Part shown: positions 1 to 9,600 of the stretch, piece after piece | Position numbering within the stretch: the first letter of the stretch is position 1 | Layout of the letters: each line of letters begins with the position of its first letter | Source: UBA7359 sp038142205 | GTDB taxonomy: Bacteria > Pseudomonadota > Gammaproteobacteria > Eutrophobiales > Eutrophobiaceae | Assembly (NCBI GenBank): GCA_038142205.1 | Contig: JAYQJO010000001.1 | Coordinates: forward strand, 1,674,001 to 1,738,000 | Length of the DNA stretch: 64,000 nucleotides | Reading direction: 5' to 3' | Made by a program: the position numbers and the translations under genes | The notes under the pieces: model-generated | Database searches by the model: none | Told to the model about the DNA's origin: nothing | Seen by the model: only the letters and a program-made list of their open reading frames with translations

Positions 1-450
1 TCTGCTCATCCACATTCCACCGATGAATGTACCATCAGGTAACTTCATTGGTGTCCATAAAACAAATGGTAAAGAAAACTCATTCCAGCCTTCTTTTAAT
101 TCTTCAGGGCATGAAGCAAGATCTATCAACCTTTGGCTTGAAATTGTTTCACTAGTGAAGATTTTATCGACTACTTTCTCAAGCCAATGAGCAAACGGGG
201 CATTACTTTCAATGACAGCAATACTTGAAGCAGTCACCAGTTTACAATCGCGTTTAATAGGATGTTCAGATATAAATAAATACGCTTGTCGATAAGGTAC
301 AAGTCGTCTGGTTTCATTAGCAATCATAAATTGCAATGCTTCTGCAGATGTAGCAGCACGTGCCATCGACTCTAGCTGCAAGAGATTGGATACTGCAGTA
401 ATATCAGGGCTTGTTGTCTTAACTTGTTCTGTTTGTTGGTTATCAGTCAT
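1..450 (-). CDS. GAF-like secretion-associated protein, N-terminal part (runs off window)
   Basis: The reading frame starts with ATG at 450 and stays open for 150 codons to the window edge, so only the N-terminal part is visible. It begins MTDNQQTEQVK and continues with a helix and then a segment (roughly residues 25-150) containing ETRRLVPYRQAYLF, which resembles the sensor-like N-terminal region found in membrane-fusion proteins of type I secretion loci with DUF4347 adhesins. No signal peptide is seen at the start. It lies 8 bases downstream of the HlyD-like gene in the same direction, so it probably belongs to the adhesin operon. The expected C-terminal lipoyl/HlyD half is outside the window, so the GAF and membrane-fusion assignments are inferences; a plain GAF regulator is the alternative. 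Confidence 0.6.
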   Translation of the reverse strand, partial: MTDNQQTEQVKTTSPDITAVSNLLQLESMARAATSAEALQFMIANETRRLVPYRQAYLFISEHPIKRDCKLVTASSIAVIESNAPFAHWLEKVVDKIFTSETISSQRLIDLASCPEELKEGWNEFSLPFVLWTPMKLPDGTFIGGMWMSR

Positions 451-458
451 GATTAAAC

Positions 459-1229
459 TTAGTTTTGTTGTTTAAATAGTGCTGTACCACTCATACCAGA
501 CAAAACACCTGTCAATTGTTGATCATCAAACTTACCTATTAACTTTATTGTTTGACTAACCGGATCAACAACCGCTCCCATTTTACTTACCTTTGCATCC
601 AGTGTTTTTCCTGTTTCATCAACCTGGAAAGCAAAAGCTTCTCCAACTGTTAACCAATGCAACCAGTTTGATGGCACAATCAACTCTATTTCCAAGTTCT
701 TGTCATTAAGTATAGAAAGAATTTCTTTATCTGCGGGTACTCTTTCATGTTCATTAACAGCAAGCTCAATTACTCTACCATCATATGGTGCTTTTATCTT
801 ACATTGATTCACTCGTATCGCACGCATAGTCCTTTCAGCTCTAGCCATTTCAACTTCTGACTTGGATATATCAACATCAATATCACTTATTGCATTTAAA
901 GCGAGTAACTGTTTATTATTTTCGTAAACTTTTTGCTTTGATTTATATGCTGCTTCGGCAGAAGCCATATCAGCACGATAAAAAGAACAGTCAAAACTTA
1001 CTAGTAATTCACCTTTTTTGAAAACTTCACCTGATTTGAAAGATATACTATTAATTTTACCTGAGATTTCACTGGATATAATCGCTTTTTCTACCGGCTT
1101 TATCAGACCACGAACATTGTCAGCAACAATTCCATTCGAAAATAAATCTTCATCTACGGCATTAACTTTTGAAAAAACGAATAATGCATTAAAGGCTAAT
1201 ACAAAGAACACTGATTTAATTACCCTCAT
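459..1229 (-). CDS. HlyD/RND-type periplasmic adaptor (membrane fusion) protein
   Basis: This is a periplasmic adaptor that should bridge an inner-membrane exporter and the TolC-like channel encoded just upstream. Residues 1-25 form a signal peptide or N-terminal membrane anchor. A biotinyl-lipoyl half motif follows (SGKINSISFKSGEVFKKG), then a short helical hairpin and the second lipoyl half (KAPYDGRVIELAV), then a beta-barrel segment. At about 255 residues it is short for the family. I chose the ATG at 1229 over a GTG at 1244 because GAGGG sits at the right distance before the ATG. The stop of the TolC gene lies 5 bases upstream, so the two are surely cotranscribed. It most likely serves secretion of the giant adhesin; a general drug-efflux adaptor is less likely here. 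Confidence 0.85.
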   Translation of the reverse strand: MRVIKSVFFVLAFNALFVFSKVNAVDEDLFSNGIVADNVRGLIKPVEKAIISSEISGKINSISFKSGEVFKKGELLVSFDCSFYRADMASAEAAYKSKQKVYENNKQLLALNAISDIDVDISKSEVEMARAERTMRAIRVNQCKIKAPYDGRVIELAVNEHERVPADKEILSILNDKNLEIELIVPSNWLHWLTVGEAFAFQVDETGKTLDAKVSKMGAVVDPVSQTIKLIGKFDDQQLTGVLSGMSGTALFKQQN

Positions 1230-1233
1230 CTTA

Positions 1234-2744
1234 TTAACCCTCACCTAAATCAACTTTCATCGAAAATAATTGTTCATGTAATGACAAACCATCAAAATAC
1301 TTCATTATAGAATTCGTTAATGACTCTACACTACCCGTATCTGTATTGATTGGAAAAGGATCAACACCAATAGCAGCGAATATGCTGGCATACGCATTTT
1401 CAACATCTGAAAAAGCTATATCATATTTAATTTCCGCCACCATCATATTCATTTGTTCCCTGATTAATGATTGTTCTGTCACAGTATTAGCACTCACGCC
1501 TGATTCTAATTGCTCAAGAATTTTTCGTTGAGTTAAAAAGTAGTCAGCTGCTGTTCTGTATTCCCTTTGTGAATGTTCATATTGAGCCATGCTGACATGC
1601 ACTTGTGTCATGACCGCCATACTCAATGCTAAACGTCTTGCTTCAAGCACTTTTGCTTTTGCCTCAATACTCCTATTCGTATCCGGCAGCTTAAAAATAT
1701 TTAACAAATTCCAACTTACTTGAGCCCCATAAGTGAGCCAGTTATTGTGAAAAAGAAAAGTATTAGTGCTGTGACTTTTACCTAAATTAAGATCGAGACC
1801 AGGCATTAAATTTAGAATTGCTGCTTTCGCTTCTTGTCGATTGATTCGCTCTTCATAAGAAGTCACTCTGATTTCAGGCCTATTTTCTAAAGCCAGTTGT
1901 TCCATCATTTCAGGAGAAATATCGACTTTATTAATGACATCTGATCTATCTGGGATAACGAGCTCATATTTTTCTCCTGGTCTTAAATTCATTAAAGCAG
2001 CCAGCTGAATTTTTGCCAGAGATAAATCCCGTTGTAACTCTTCTAGTTCCCGCTTGATACCTATTAATTCCCTTTGATAAGTTAATGCTGTTAATGGTCT
2101 GTCTAAACGCTTTTTTCAATTTGTTTAGATTCTTCGATTGCCTTAATAACTCTAACTAGCAATTCCTCTATTCGAGTAATCAACCTGTCATTACTGACTG
2201 CTCGCCAATATGCCGTTCGCACATCCTGAACAATTCTATTAACAACTTTTCTCTTTTCTTCTTCAGCAACAAGAACTCTATCAGCGGACTGTTTAGCACG
2301 AATATATGACAAGCCGAAATCAAGCACATTCCAGGTTAAACTTAAATCAGAAGTAAAAATATCCCGATCCGATGAAGTTGAAGACTGTAAAGACTGAGTA
2401 CCAGTTAATAAAGAACGACTCGATGAACCACTGAATTTATCACGACTGTTATAACCTGTTTTTGCAACTAACTGAGGTAATAATTCATATTTCGATAAAT
2501 CAACATTTGTCTCTGCCAGAATTTTTTCAGAAAGTTCTACATGAAAATCAAGGTTGTATTTCAATGCGCGGGCTATCGCTTCATAAAGTGTAATAGGATC
2601 ATCAATGACTTCCTGATTTTGAGTCACTTTAATACGATCTTCTTCTGCCTGCTGCTTTAACTCTTCATGTGTAAAAGACACGGGCAAAATAGAACAACCC
2701 GTCATAAGCAAGCTCAGCAAAATAATAAATATACGGTAATTCAT
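1234..2744 (-). pseudogene. TolC-family outer membrane lipoprotein, frameshifted
   Basis: This outer-membrane channel of the TolC family should form the exit duct for the adjacent adhesin. The first part (2744 to about 2103) has a lipoprotein signal, MNYRIFIILLSLLMTGCS, with the lipobox Cys at 17, followed by the paired-helix/beta-strand pattern of TolC. Its frame ends just after IEKSV. The second half (from about 2110 to 1234) continues in another frame with RPLTALTYQRELIGIK and the LMNLRPGEKYEL helix. Adding one base to the T6 run (plus strand, 2111-2116) joins the two halves into one protein of about 500 residues. No other damage is visible, so a homopolymer-length error is as likely as true inactivation. 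It lies 125 bases downstream of the adhesin and 5 bases before the adaptor. Confidence 0.85.
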
Positions 2745-2869
2745 AACTTAATAATCATTACCTTGAAATTGGTTTTCCATTTTTCATTATATATTCCAAA
2801 ATAGGCATGACACCTAAATAATAAATATTTAAGCATCCCCCCAGACACTTAAATGTAGACTTTGTAATT

Positions 2870-5680
2870 CTAATTAAATAGCGACTTCTCTAAGTCTTTT
2901 GATGCATTATCGAATTTAATCGCTTCTTTTTCTATCTGATTTTCAAACAAACTGGCTCCTGCAATCATTTCATCACCAATCTGCTCTAAAGCAGCAATTT
3001 CACCACTGTTTACGTTCACATCCACATAACGTATAACTTTAGTACCATCACTTAAATTAACCTCAATTCTCAATTCAACATTTTCTGCACCTACAGGAGG
3101 CTCTCCACTCACTAAACGACCTTTATCGTCAAGTCTAAGCCATTCAGGTAAGGGGCTACCATTCACCTGAAGTACCTGAATAGATAATGCAGATAAATTA
3201 GGATTACTGTTAATTGAATAGTCTACTTCAAGAAACAACGTTCTATCCCGTAATATCGACTTAACTAATAACTGATCCCTTGCTTCAGCTTCAAGACCAC
3301 CAACACGTAAAGGAAACAGACTTGAAAGATCCCCTTCTCCTCCACTTGTTTCTGTTAATGAAAAACTAACAGCATAACCTTTAATGCCTTGTGCATCCCA
3401 AAGACCAATACCGTCAGCCAGTTTACTATCTACATTATCGCCAAAATAAATTCGCTGAACATTTGCATTCTCAACAGCTTCTAATACAGCCCCATCTGCA
3501 TCCAACCCACTTGTTCCACCTAAATTATTTGCACCAGATACAGCATCCAATACAGCCCCATCCGCACCTAATTCAGAATTTGAATTTAAACTATTTGCGC
3601 CTGTCACAGCATCAACGACAGCACCGTCAGCAGCAAGCTCACTAATATCATTACCACTATTATCAGATGGATCACGTGGTTCATTAGTTGCCGGAGGTTG
3701 ATCAGCAATATTAGGATCCTGATCATCAATTGGAGGTGTTGTTACTTCAACAATGCTTGTCGTCACATCATCATTTGCCGTATCAACAATCAGATTCTCA
3801 AAACCGCCCGCTGTCGAACCACCTGTAATAGCACCCAAAGTCACCGTGAAGTCTTCTGTTCCTTCAGCCAATACATCCGTTAAGGTTGCAATATCAAATG
3901 TACCTATGCTCGAACCAGCAGGAATCGTTACATTCGCTACACCAGTAAAATCACTTCCATCAGAGGCTGTGCCACTGTAATTCAACGCAACCGTTACTGC
4001 TGTCACAGCATTGACTGGGTTATTTGCTGCGTCTCTAATTGTGACAGTATACGTGCCGGTCGTAGACCCTTCTGAAACAGTGCCGGGCCCGGCAATACTG
4101 ATTAGCGCATTATCAACCGTGTCTAAAATGTTGACGCTGACCGTGTCCGTGGTAATTAAATTCTCATAAGCCGTGCCGTTATTGACCACCGTATCAACCG
4201 CGTAAGTCGCCGTCTCCGCATCAATGAACACATCTTCACTTTGCGCAGTAAACGTCACCGTCCCAGTCGTCGCACCATCAGCAATCGTGATGCTCTGACC
4301 GTTATCTAAATTAATCACCAAACTGCCGCCAGAAGGCGCGTTATCAACCGTCGCCGTGATCGTTACCGTATCACCCTCATTGACACTCGCAGGCCCGGTT
4401 AAACTGACCGTCGTGTTATCAGTGGTGTCGTTAACTGTAATCGTGGCACCATCACTGGTATCTACCGCTGCAAAACTACCACCACTGGTACCAGTGATCG
4501 TGACATTATCAGTGCTTCCATCAACAAACACATCGTCACCTTGAATAGCAAAAGGTGCTGATGTACCTGTCGTCGCTCCCACCGGAATCGTTATCGTCTT
4601 ACCATCACTTAAGGTAATCACAAATGGTGTACCCGTAACTGTATCACTGACACTCGCACTGATCGTCGCCGTTCCAGTTCCTTCATTAACAGAGACATCA
4701 TTAATTGTAACTATTACTGCTTCAACAATGCTTGTCGTCACATCATCATTTGCCGTATCAACAATCAGATTCTCAAAACCGCCCGCTGTCGAACCACCTG
4801 TAATAGCACCCAAAGTCACCGTGAAGTCTTCTGTTCCTTCAGCCAATACATCCGTTAAGGTTGCAATATCAAATGTACCTATGCTCGAACCAGCAGGAAT
4901 CGTTACATTCGCTACACCAGTAAAATCACTTCCATCAGAGGCTGTGCCACTGTAATTCAACGCAACCGTTACTGCTGTCACAGCATTGACTGGGTTATTT
5001 GCTGCGTCTCTAATTGTGACAGTATACGTGCCGGTCGTAGACCCTTCTGAAACAGTGCCGGGCCCGGCAATACTGATTAGCGCATTATCAACCGTGTCTA
5101 AAATGTTGACGCTGACCGTGTCCGTGGTAATTAAATTCTCATAAGCCGTGCCGTTATTGACCACCGTATCAACCGCGTAAGTCGCTGTCTCCGCATCAAT
5201 GAACACATCTTCACTTTGCGCAGTAAACGTCACCGTCCCAGTCGTCGCACCATCAGCAATCGTGATGCTCTGACCGTTATCTAAATTAATCACCAAACTG
5301 CCGCCAGAAGGCGCGTTATCAACCGTCGCCGTGATCGTTACCGTATCACCCTCATTGACACTCGCAGGCCCGGTTAAACTGACCGTCGTATCATCAACCG
5401 TGTCTAAAATGTTGACGCTGACCGTGTCCGTGGTAATTAAATTCTCATAAGCCGTGCCGTTATTGACCACCGTATCAACCGCGTAAGTCGCCGTCTCCGC
5501 ATCAATGAACACATCTTCACTTTGCGCAGTAAACGTCACCGTCCCAGTCGTCGCACCATCAGCAATCGTGATGCTCTGACCGCTATCTAAATTAATCACC
5601 AAACTGCCGCCAGAAGGCGCGTTATCAACCGTCGCCGTGATCGTTACCGTATCACCCTCATTGACACTCGCAGGCCCGGG
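2870..5680 (-). CDS. Giant adhesin, C-terminal segment
   Basis: This is the last ~935 codons of the giant adhesin, in the same frame as the segment before it but separated by one TAA at 5681-5683. The first Met inside it is at 5602, but homology begins directly after the stop. It contains further LapA-type ~102-residue beta-sandwich repeats, two near-identical Calx-beta-like repeats (SIAGPGTVSEGSTTGTY), and a linker with three copies of an ADGAV(L/V)(D/E)AV motif (about 3470-3640). It ends with an Ig-like/cadherin-like domain containing PLPEWLRLDDKGRLVSGEPP. No RTX GGxGxDxxx repeats are present. The C-terminus, ending in a helix rich in E and K, is presumably the type I secretion signal. It is followed by the TolC and HlyD-like genes. 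Confidence 0.8.
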   Translation of the reverse strand, partial: PGPASVNEGDTVTITATVDNAPSGGSLVINLDSGQSITIADGATTGTVTFTAQSEDVFIDAETATYAVDTVVNNGTAYENLITTDTVSVNILDTVDDTTVSLTGPASVNEGDTVTITATVDNAPSGGSLVINLDNGQSITIADGATTGTVTFTAQSEDVFIDAETATYAVDTVVNNGTAYENLITTDTVSVNILDTVDNALISIAGPGTVSEGSTTGTYTVTIRDAANNPVNAVTAVTVALNYSGTASDGSDFTGVANVTIPAGSSIGTFDIATLTDVLAEGTEDFTVTLGAITGGSTAGGFENLIVDTANDDVTTSIVEAVIVTINDVSVNEGTGTATISASVSDTVTGTPFVITLSDGKTITIPVGATTGTSAPFAIQGDDVFVDGSTDNVTITGTSGGSFAAVDTSDGATITVNDTTDNTTVSLTGPASVNEGDTVTITATVDNAPSGGSLVINLDNGQSITIADGATTGTVTFTAQSEDVFIDAETATYAVDTVVNNGTAYENLITTDTVSVNILDTVDNALISIAGPGTVSEGSTTGTYTVTIRDAANNPVNAVTAVTVALNYSGTASDGSDFTGVANVTIPAGSSIGTFDIATLTDVLAEGTEDFTVTLGAITGGSTAGGFENLIVDTANDDVTTSIVEVTTPPIDDQDPNIADQPPATNEPRDPSDNSGNDISELAADGAVVDAVTGANSLNSNSELGADGAVLDAVSGANNLGGTSGLDADGAVLEAVENANVQRIYFGDNVDSKLADGIGLWDAQGIKGYAVSFSLTETSGGEGDLSSLFPLRVGGLEAEARDQLLVKSILRDRTLFLEVDYSINSNPNLSALSIQVLQVNGSPLPEWLRLDDKGRLVSGEPPVGAENVELRIEVNLSDGTKVIRYVDVNVNSGEIAALEQIGDEMIAGASLFENQIEKEAIKFDNASKDLEKSLFN
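3751..5394. repeat. 975-bp higher-order duplication inside the adhesin gene
   Basis: A Calx-beta-like unit plus a LapA-type unit (about 3751-4419) is repeated almost base for base 975 bp further on (about 4726-5394). The intervening module at about 4420-4725 (VIVTINDVSVNEGTGTATIS region) occurs once. This is a second layer of duplication on top of the 306-bp array. Confidence 0.85.
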
Positions 5681-6618
5681 TTAACTGACCGTCTTATCAT
5701 CAACCGTGTCTAAAATGTTGACGCTGACCGTGTCCGTGGTAATTAAATTCTCATAAGCCGTGCCGTTATTGACCACCGTATCAACCGCGTAAGTCGCCGT
5801 CTCCGCATCAATGAACACATCTTCACTTTGCGCAGTAAACGTCACCGTCCCAGTCGTCGCACCATCAGCAATCGTGATGCTCTGACCGTTATCTAAATTA
5901 ATCACCAAACTGCCGCCAGAAGGCGCGTTATCAACCGTCGCCGTGATCGTTACCGTATCACCCTCATTGACACTCGCAGGCCCGGTTAAACTGACCGTCG
6001 TATCATCAACCGTGTCTAAAATGTTGACGCTGACCGTGTCCGTGGTAATTAAATTCTCATAAGCCGTGCCGTTATTGACCACCGTATCAACCGCGTAAGT
6101 CGCCGTCTCCGCATCAATGAACACATCTTCACTTTGCGCAGTAAACGTCACCGTCCCAGTCGTCGCACCATCAGCAATCGTGATGCTCTGACCGTTATCT
6201 AAATTAATCACCAAACTGCCGCCAGAAGGCGCGTTATCAACCGTCGCCGTGATCGTTACCGTATCACCCTCATTGACACTCGCAGGCCCGGTTAAACTGA
6301 CCGTCGTATCATCAACCGTGTCTAAAATGTTGACGCTGACCGTGTCCGTGGTAATTAAATTCTCATAAGCCGTGCCGTTATTGACCACCGTATCAACCGC
6401 GTAAGTCGCCGTCTCCGCATCAATGAACACATCTTCACTTTGCGCGGTAAACGTCACCGTCCCAGTCGTCGCACCATCAGCAATCGTGATGCTCTGACCG
6501 TTATCTAAATTAATCACCAAACTGCCGCCAGAAGGCGCGTTATCAACCGTCGCCGTGATCGTTACCGTATCACCCTCATTGACACTCGCAGGCCCGGTTA
6601 AACTGACCGTCGTATCTG
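5089..6618. repeat. Five tandem 306-bp repeats (LapA-type 102-aa adhesin module)
   Basis: Units starting at 5089, 5395, 5701, 6007 and 6313 are nearly identical and have an exact 306-bp period (102 codons). Each encodes a beta-sandwich module containing SLTGPASVNEGDTVTITA and NGTAYENLITTDTVSV. A sixth copy stands alone at 4114-4419. The near identity at DNA level points to recent amplification or gene conversion. Short reads cannot resolve such an array, so the copy number is uncertain. Confidence 0.93.
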
Positions 6619-9600
6619 TTATAGTGTCAGTGACTGTTGTTGTTGCCGAGTCGCTTGTATCTAGATTCTCAAATGCGCCGCCTGAAGTTGATGCGATACT
6701 GGCAACTAAATTGCCTGCGTCGACAAATGCATCTTCATCGTTCACATTGTAGGTGTTGCTTCCAGTTGTATTTCCAACGCCTATTGTTATTACAGTGCCA
6801 TTATCTAAAGTGATATTTAACGGTGTATCAGTGACTGGGTTGTCAATAGTTGCTGTGTAAGTGATCGTGCCATTTTCTGCAACACTGTTTGTTGCAGTTA
6901 AAGTGACTGTAGTCGTATCAGAATCATCTACAATATCAATTGATTGAGTCGTTGCGCCAACATCAATAGAGGCATTCCCGTTGTCTATTGTTGCAGCACT
7001 TAGGGTAACGGTGACAGTTTCAGTACCTTCAGCATAAACATCATCAATACTTGAAATATCAAACGTGAACCCCGTTCCTGTATAGATATCACCGTCAAAA
7101 GTTAAGACATTGCCGCTACGTGTTACTCCTGAAGGTAAGCCAGCATCTACTGCGGCTAGAAAATCTGTATAATCAGTCCCGCTGGTCGCTGTACCGCCTG
7201 GTGTTAAAGTAACTGATGCTGTATTACCAGCGCCTACAGGAGTATCTAGTGATAAAGTAAATGTTGTTGTCGCAGATCCATTTTCACTAATACTTATTGG
7301 AGTCGCACTTATTCCAAATTCTATTTCTGTAAACGTATCTATCGTAACTGAGTTACTTCCTTCTTCACTTGAACCATCGCCCGTTAGACTAGGATCTATA
7401 CCGGTATTACCTTGATCATTAACTGTTACAGTAAATGTTGCATCTGTAGTTGGTGAACCTGCTGCGGTATAGGTGATCGTTCCTGTACCTGCACCGGTTA
7501 GAAAGTTGTCAACCTCTGCAATCGTTCCTGTCAATGTAACAGTATTTGTTCCGTTACCTGCAATGCTACCGACACCTGAATCACCCGCGGTGACATTAAT
7601 CGTTCCTTCATCAACCGATAAAGTTACGCTTACTGTTGCGTCTCTATCGTCAACTTCACTTACGGTAAACCCTTCTCCATGTATATTGATTGTTGAACCG
7701 GGATAAGCGAGTTCTGATCCGGGTGCACCTACAACTGGCGCATCGTTAACAGCAATGACATCAACTGTTGCACTGATACCAATACCCGTTGTTTGATTTA
7801 ATCCACTGTCACCACTATCAGTTATGCTTTCTATTGTTACGACACGATTGCCTGCAGTTGGATCTTCAGCAACATTATTTTGATAACTCATGTTATCTAT
7901 AACAGTTTGTATGTCACCTTCGCTTGCACCTGTGGTTGTTAAGGTAACTGTTGCTGTAGTTCCTGTAACCGATACTGAATAAGTGTAACTAGTTGTTACG
8001 CCTGAGCTACCATCAGTTAATTGAATAGATGTTCCATCTAAGTTAAGTCTTTCACTAGCACCATCTGCGAGTCCGCTTACACTAAAAGTAACTTCTTCAA
8101 CGGTACGATCGTTTTCATTTGTTTCAACAGTAACACTATCAAAAAGATCAACATTACTATCTACATTTTCAGTGAAGGTGATACCTGCATCTGGTGTTGC
8201 CATTATCGTTGGAGGGGTATCAATATCAAAGATCGTTGTCGTTACTGATATATCACTACCAAGTACAGCCGTGCCTGTCCCTCCTGGTGTTCCGATGGTA
8301 AGACTGTAGTCTTCCGGACCATCTGCCGCATCAACAACAGCAGAAAGATCTATGTCCAAATCAGGCATAGCAACAGTTGGTTGAGAAAATGTAATGTGAC
8401 TGCTGTTCGCTACACTACTTGCTGTATCAAATGAATGTTGTGTAAAGTTTGACGTTGTACCATCACTGACACCAATCGTTGCCGATGCACCACCATCATT
8501 AGCACCATCAAAAATAACATCACTGTATCTTACTTCTATATTATTTGTGCCTTCAAAGAGTACAACCTGGAAGGTCCCTCCTTCTCCAGCACCACCATTA
8601 TAAGGAACGATATCATCCCACTGTACTATGAGTACGTTGACACCACCTTCTGTTGTTTGCGATACATAGATATCGCCACTATCACCATCAGATGGATTTA
8701 AGTCTGTCCAGAAAGCAGCAATTCCAGGAAGACCACTAGCCGTATCAGTATTTGTCGTATCAATAACTCCACTCGCAGAGAAATCATCATTAGCATACTC
8801 TGTTGATCCTCCACCGAAAGTCACAACACCATTAGAACCGATGAATACGTCCGTATAAGTCGTTCCATAAAAATCAAAATTAAAACCAATTGCTTGACTG
8901 ACACTAGCATCATCACCTAACGTTGTTATTGGTGTGCCGCCACTTATATCGTTAAAGTTAGAACCAGAGGCATCATAATCCGCAGTATAAGGATTGTTTG
9001 AAGGCGCGGTATAAGTCAGCGTTCCAGAAACAGCATCGATCGGTGTATAGACGATGTCGGTTCGCGCACCGATTGCATTTGTAATTGCAGTACCAAATGC
9101 CCCAGTGTCTGTATTGACCGTTGCGCCGAGATCAGCTGCTGTTATAACAATCGAAACATTTTCGCCCGCTGACAATAATTCTGCACCAGTAAGACTAATA
9201 CTATAAGAAGCATTGTTTCCTTCTGTTACATTAGTATCACCCGTAATATTCCATTCCGGTGTCGTAATTACTCTGACTTCATTCGTCGATTGATCATCAA
9301 CCATGCTTACAGTATCTGCTGCTGTCGATGTAACGGAGACATCATAAGTATTAACAGGTAAGACTTGTCCTGAAACACTCAGATCTAACGTCCAGTTACC
9401 ACTACCATCACTGCTTAGCGCAGCATCACTCGGTAACGCACCACCTAATGTATAGACTTGTCCATTAATAGTAACTTCTAGTCCGTTTGTATCCGCATCC
9501 GCTTCGTCCCAAGTACCGGTCAGCGTTGGTGAAGTAGAAGCCGTGACTAATGCATCTACAGTCGGTGTACCAAAGATATCTAATGTTGTTGTTGCAGTAG

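Noticed and set aside
5089..6618. CRISPR array
   Set aside because: The 306-bp units are contiguous protein-coding repeats without spacers; no cas genes are present.
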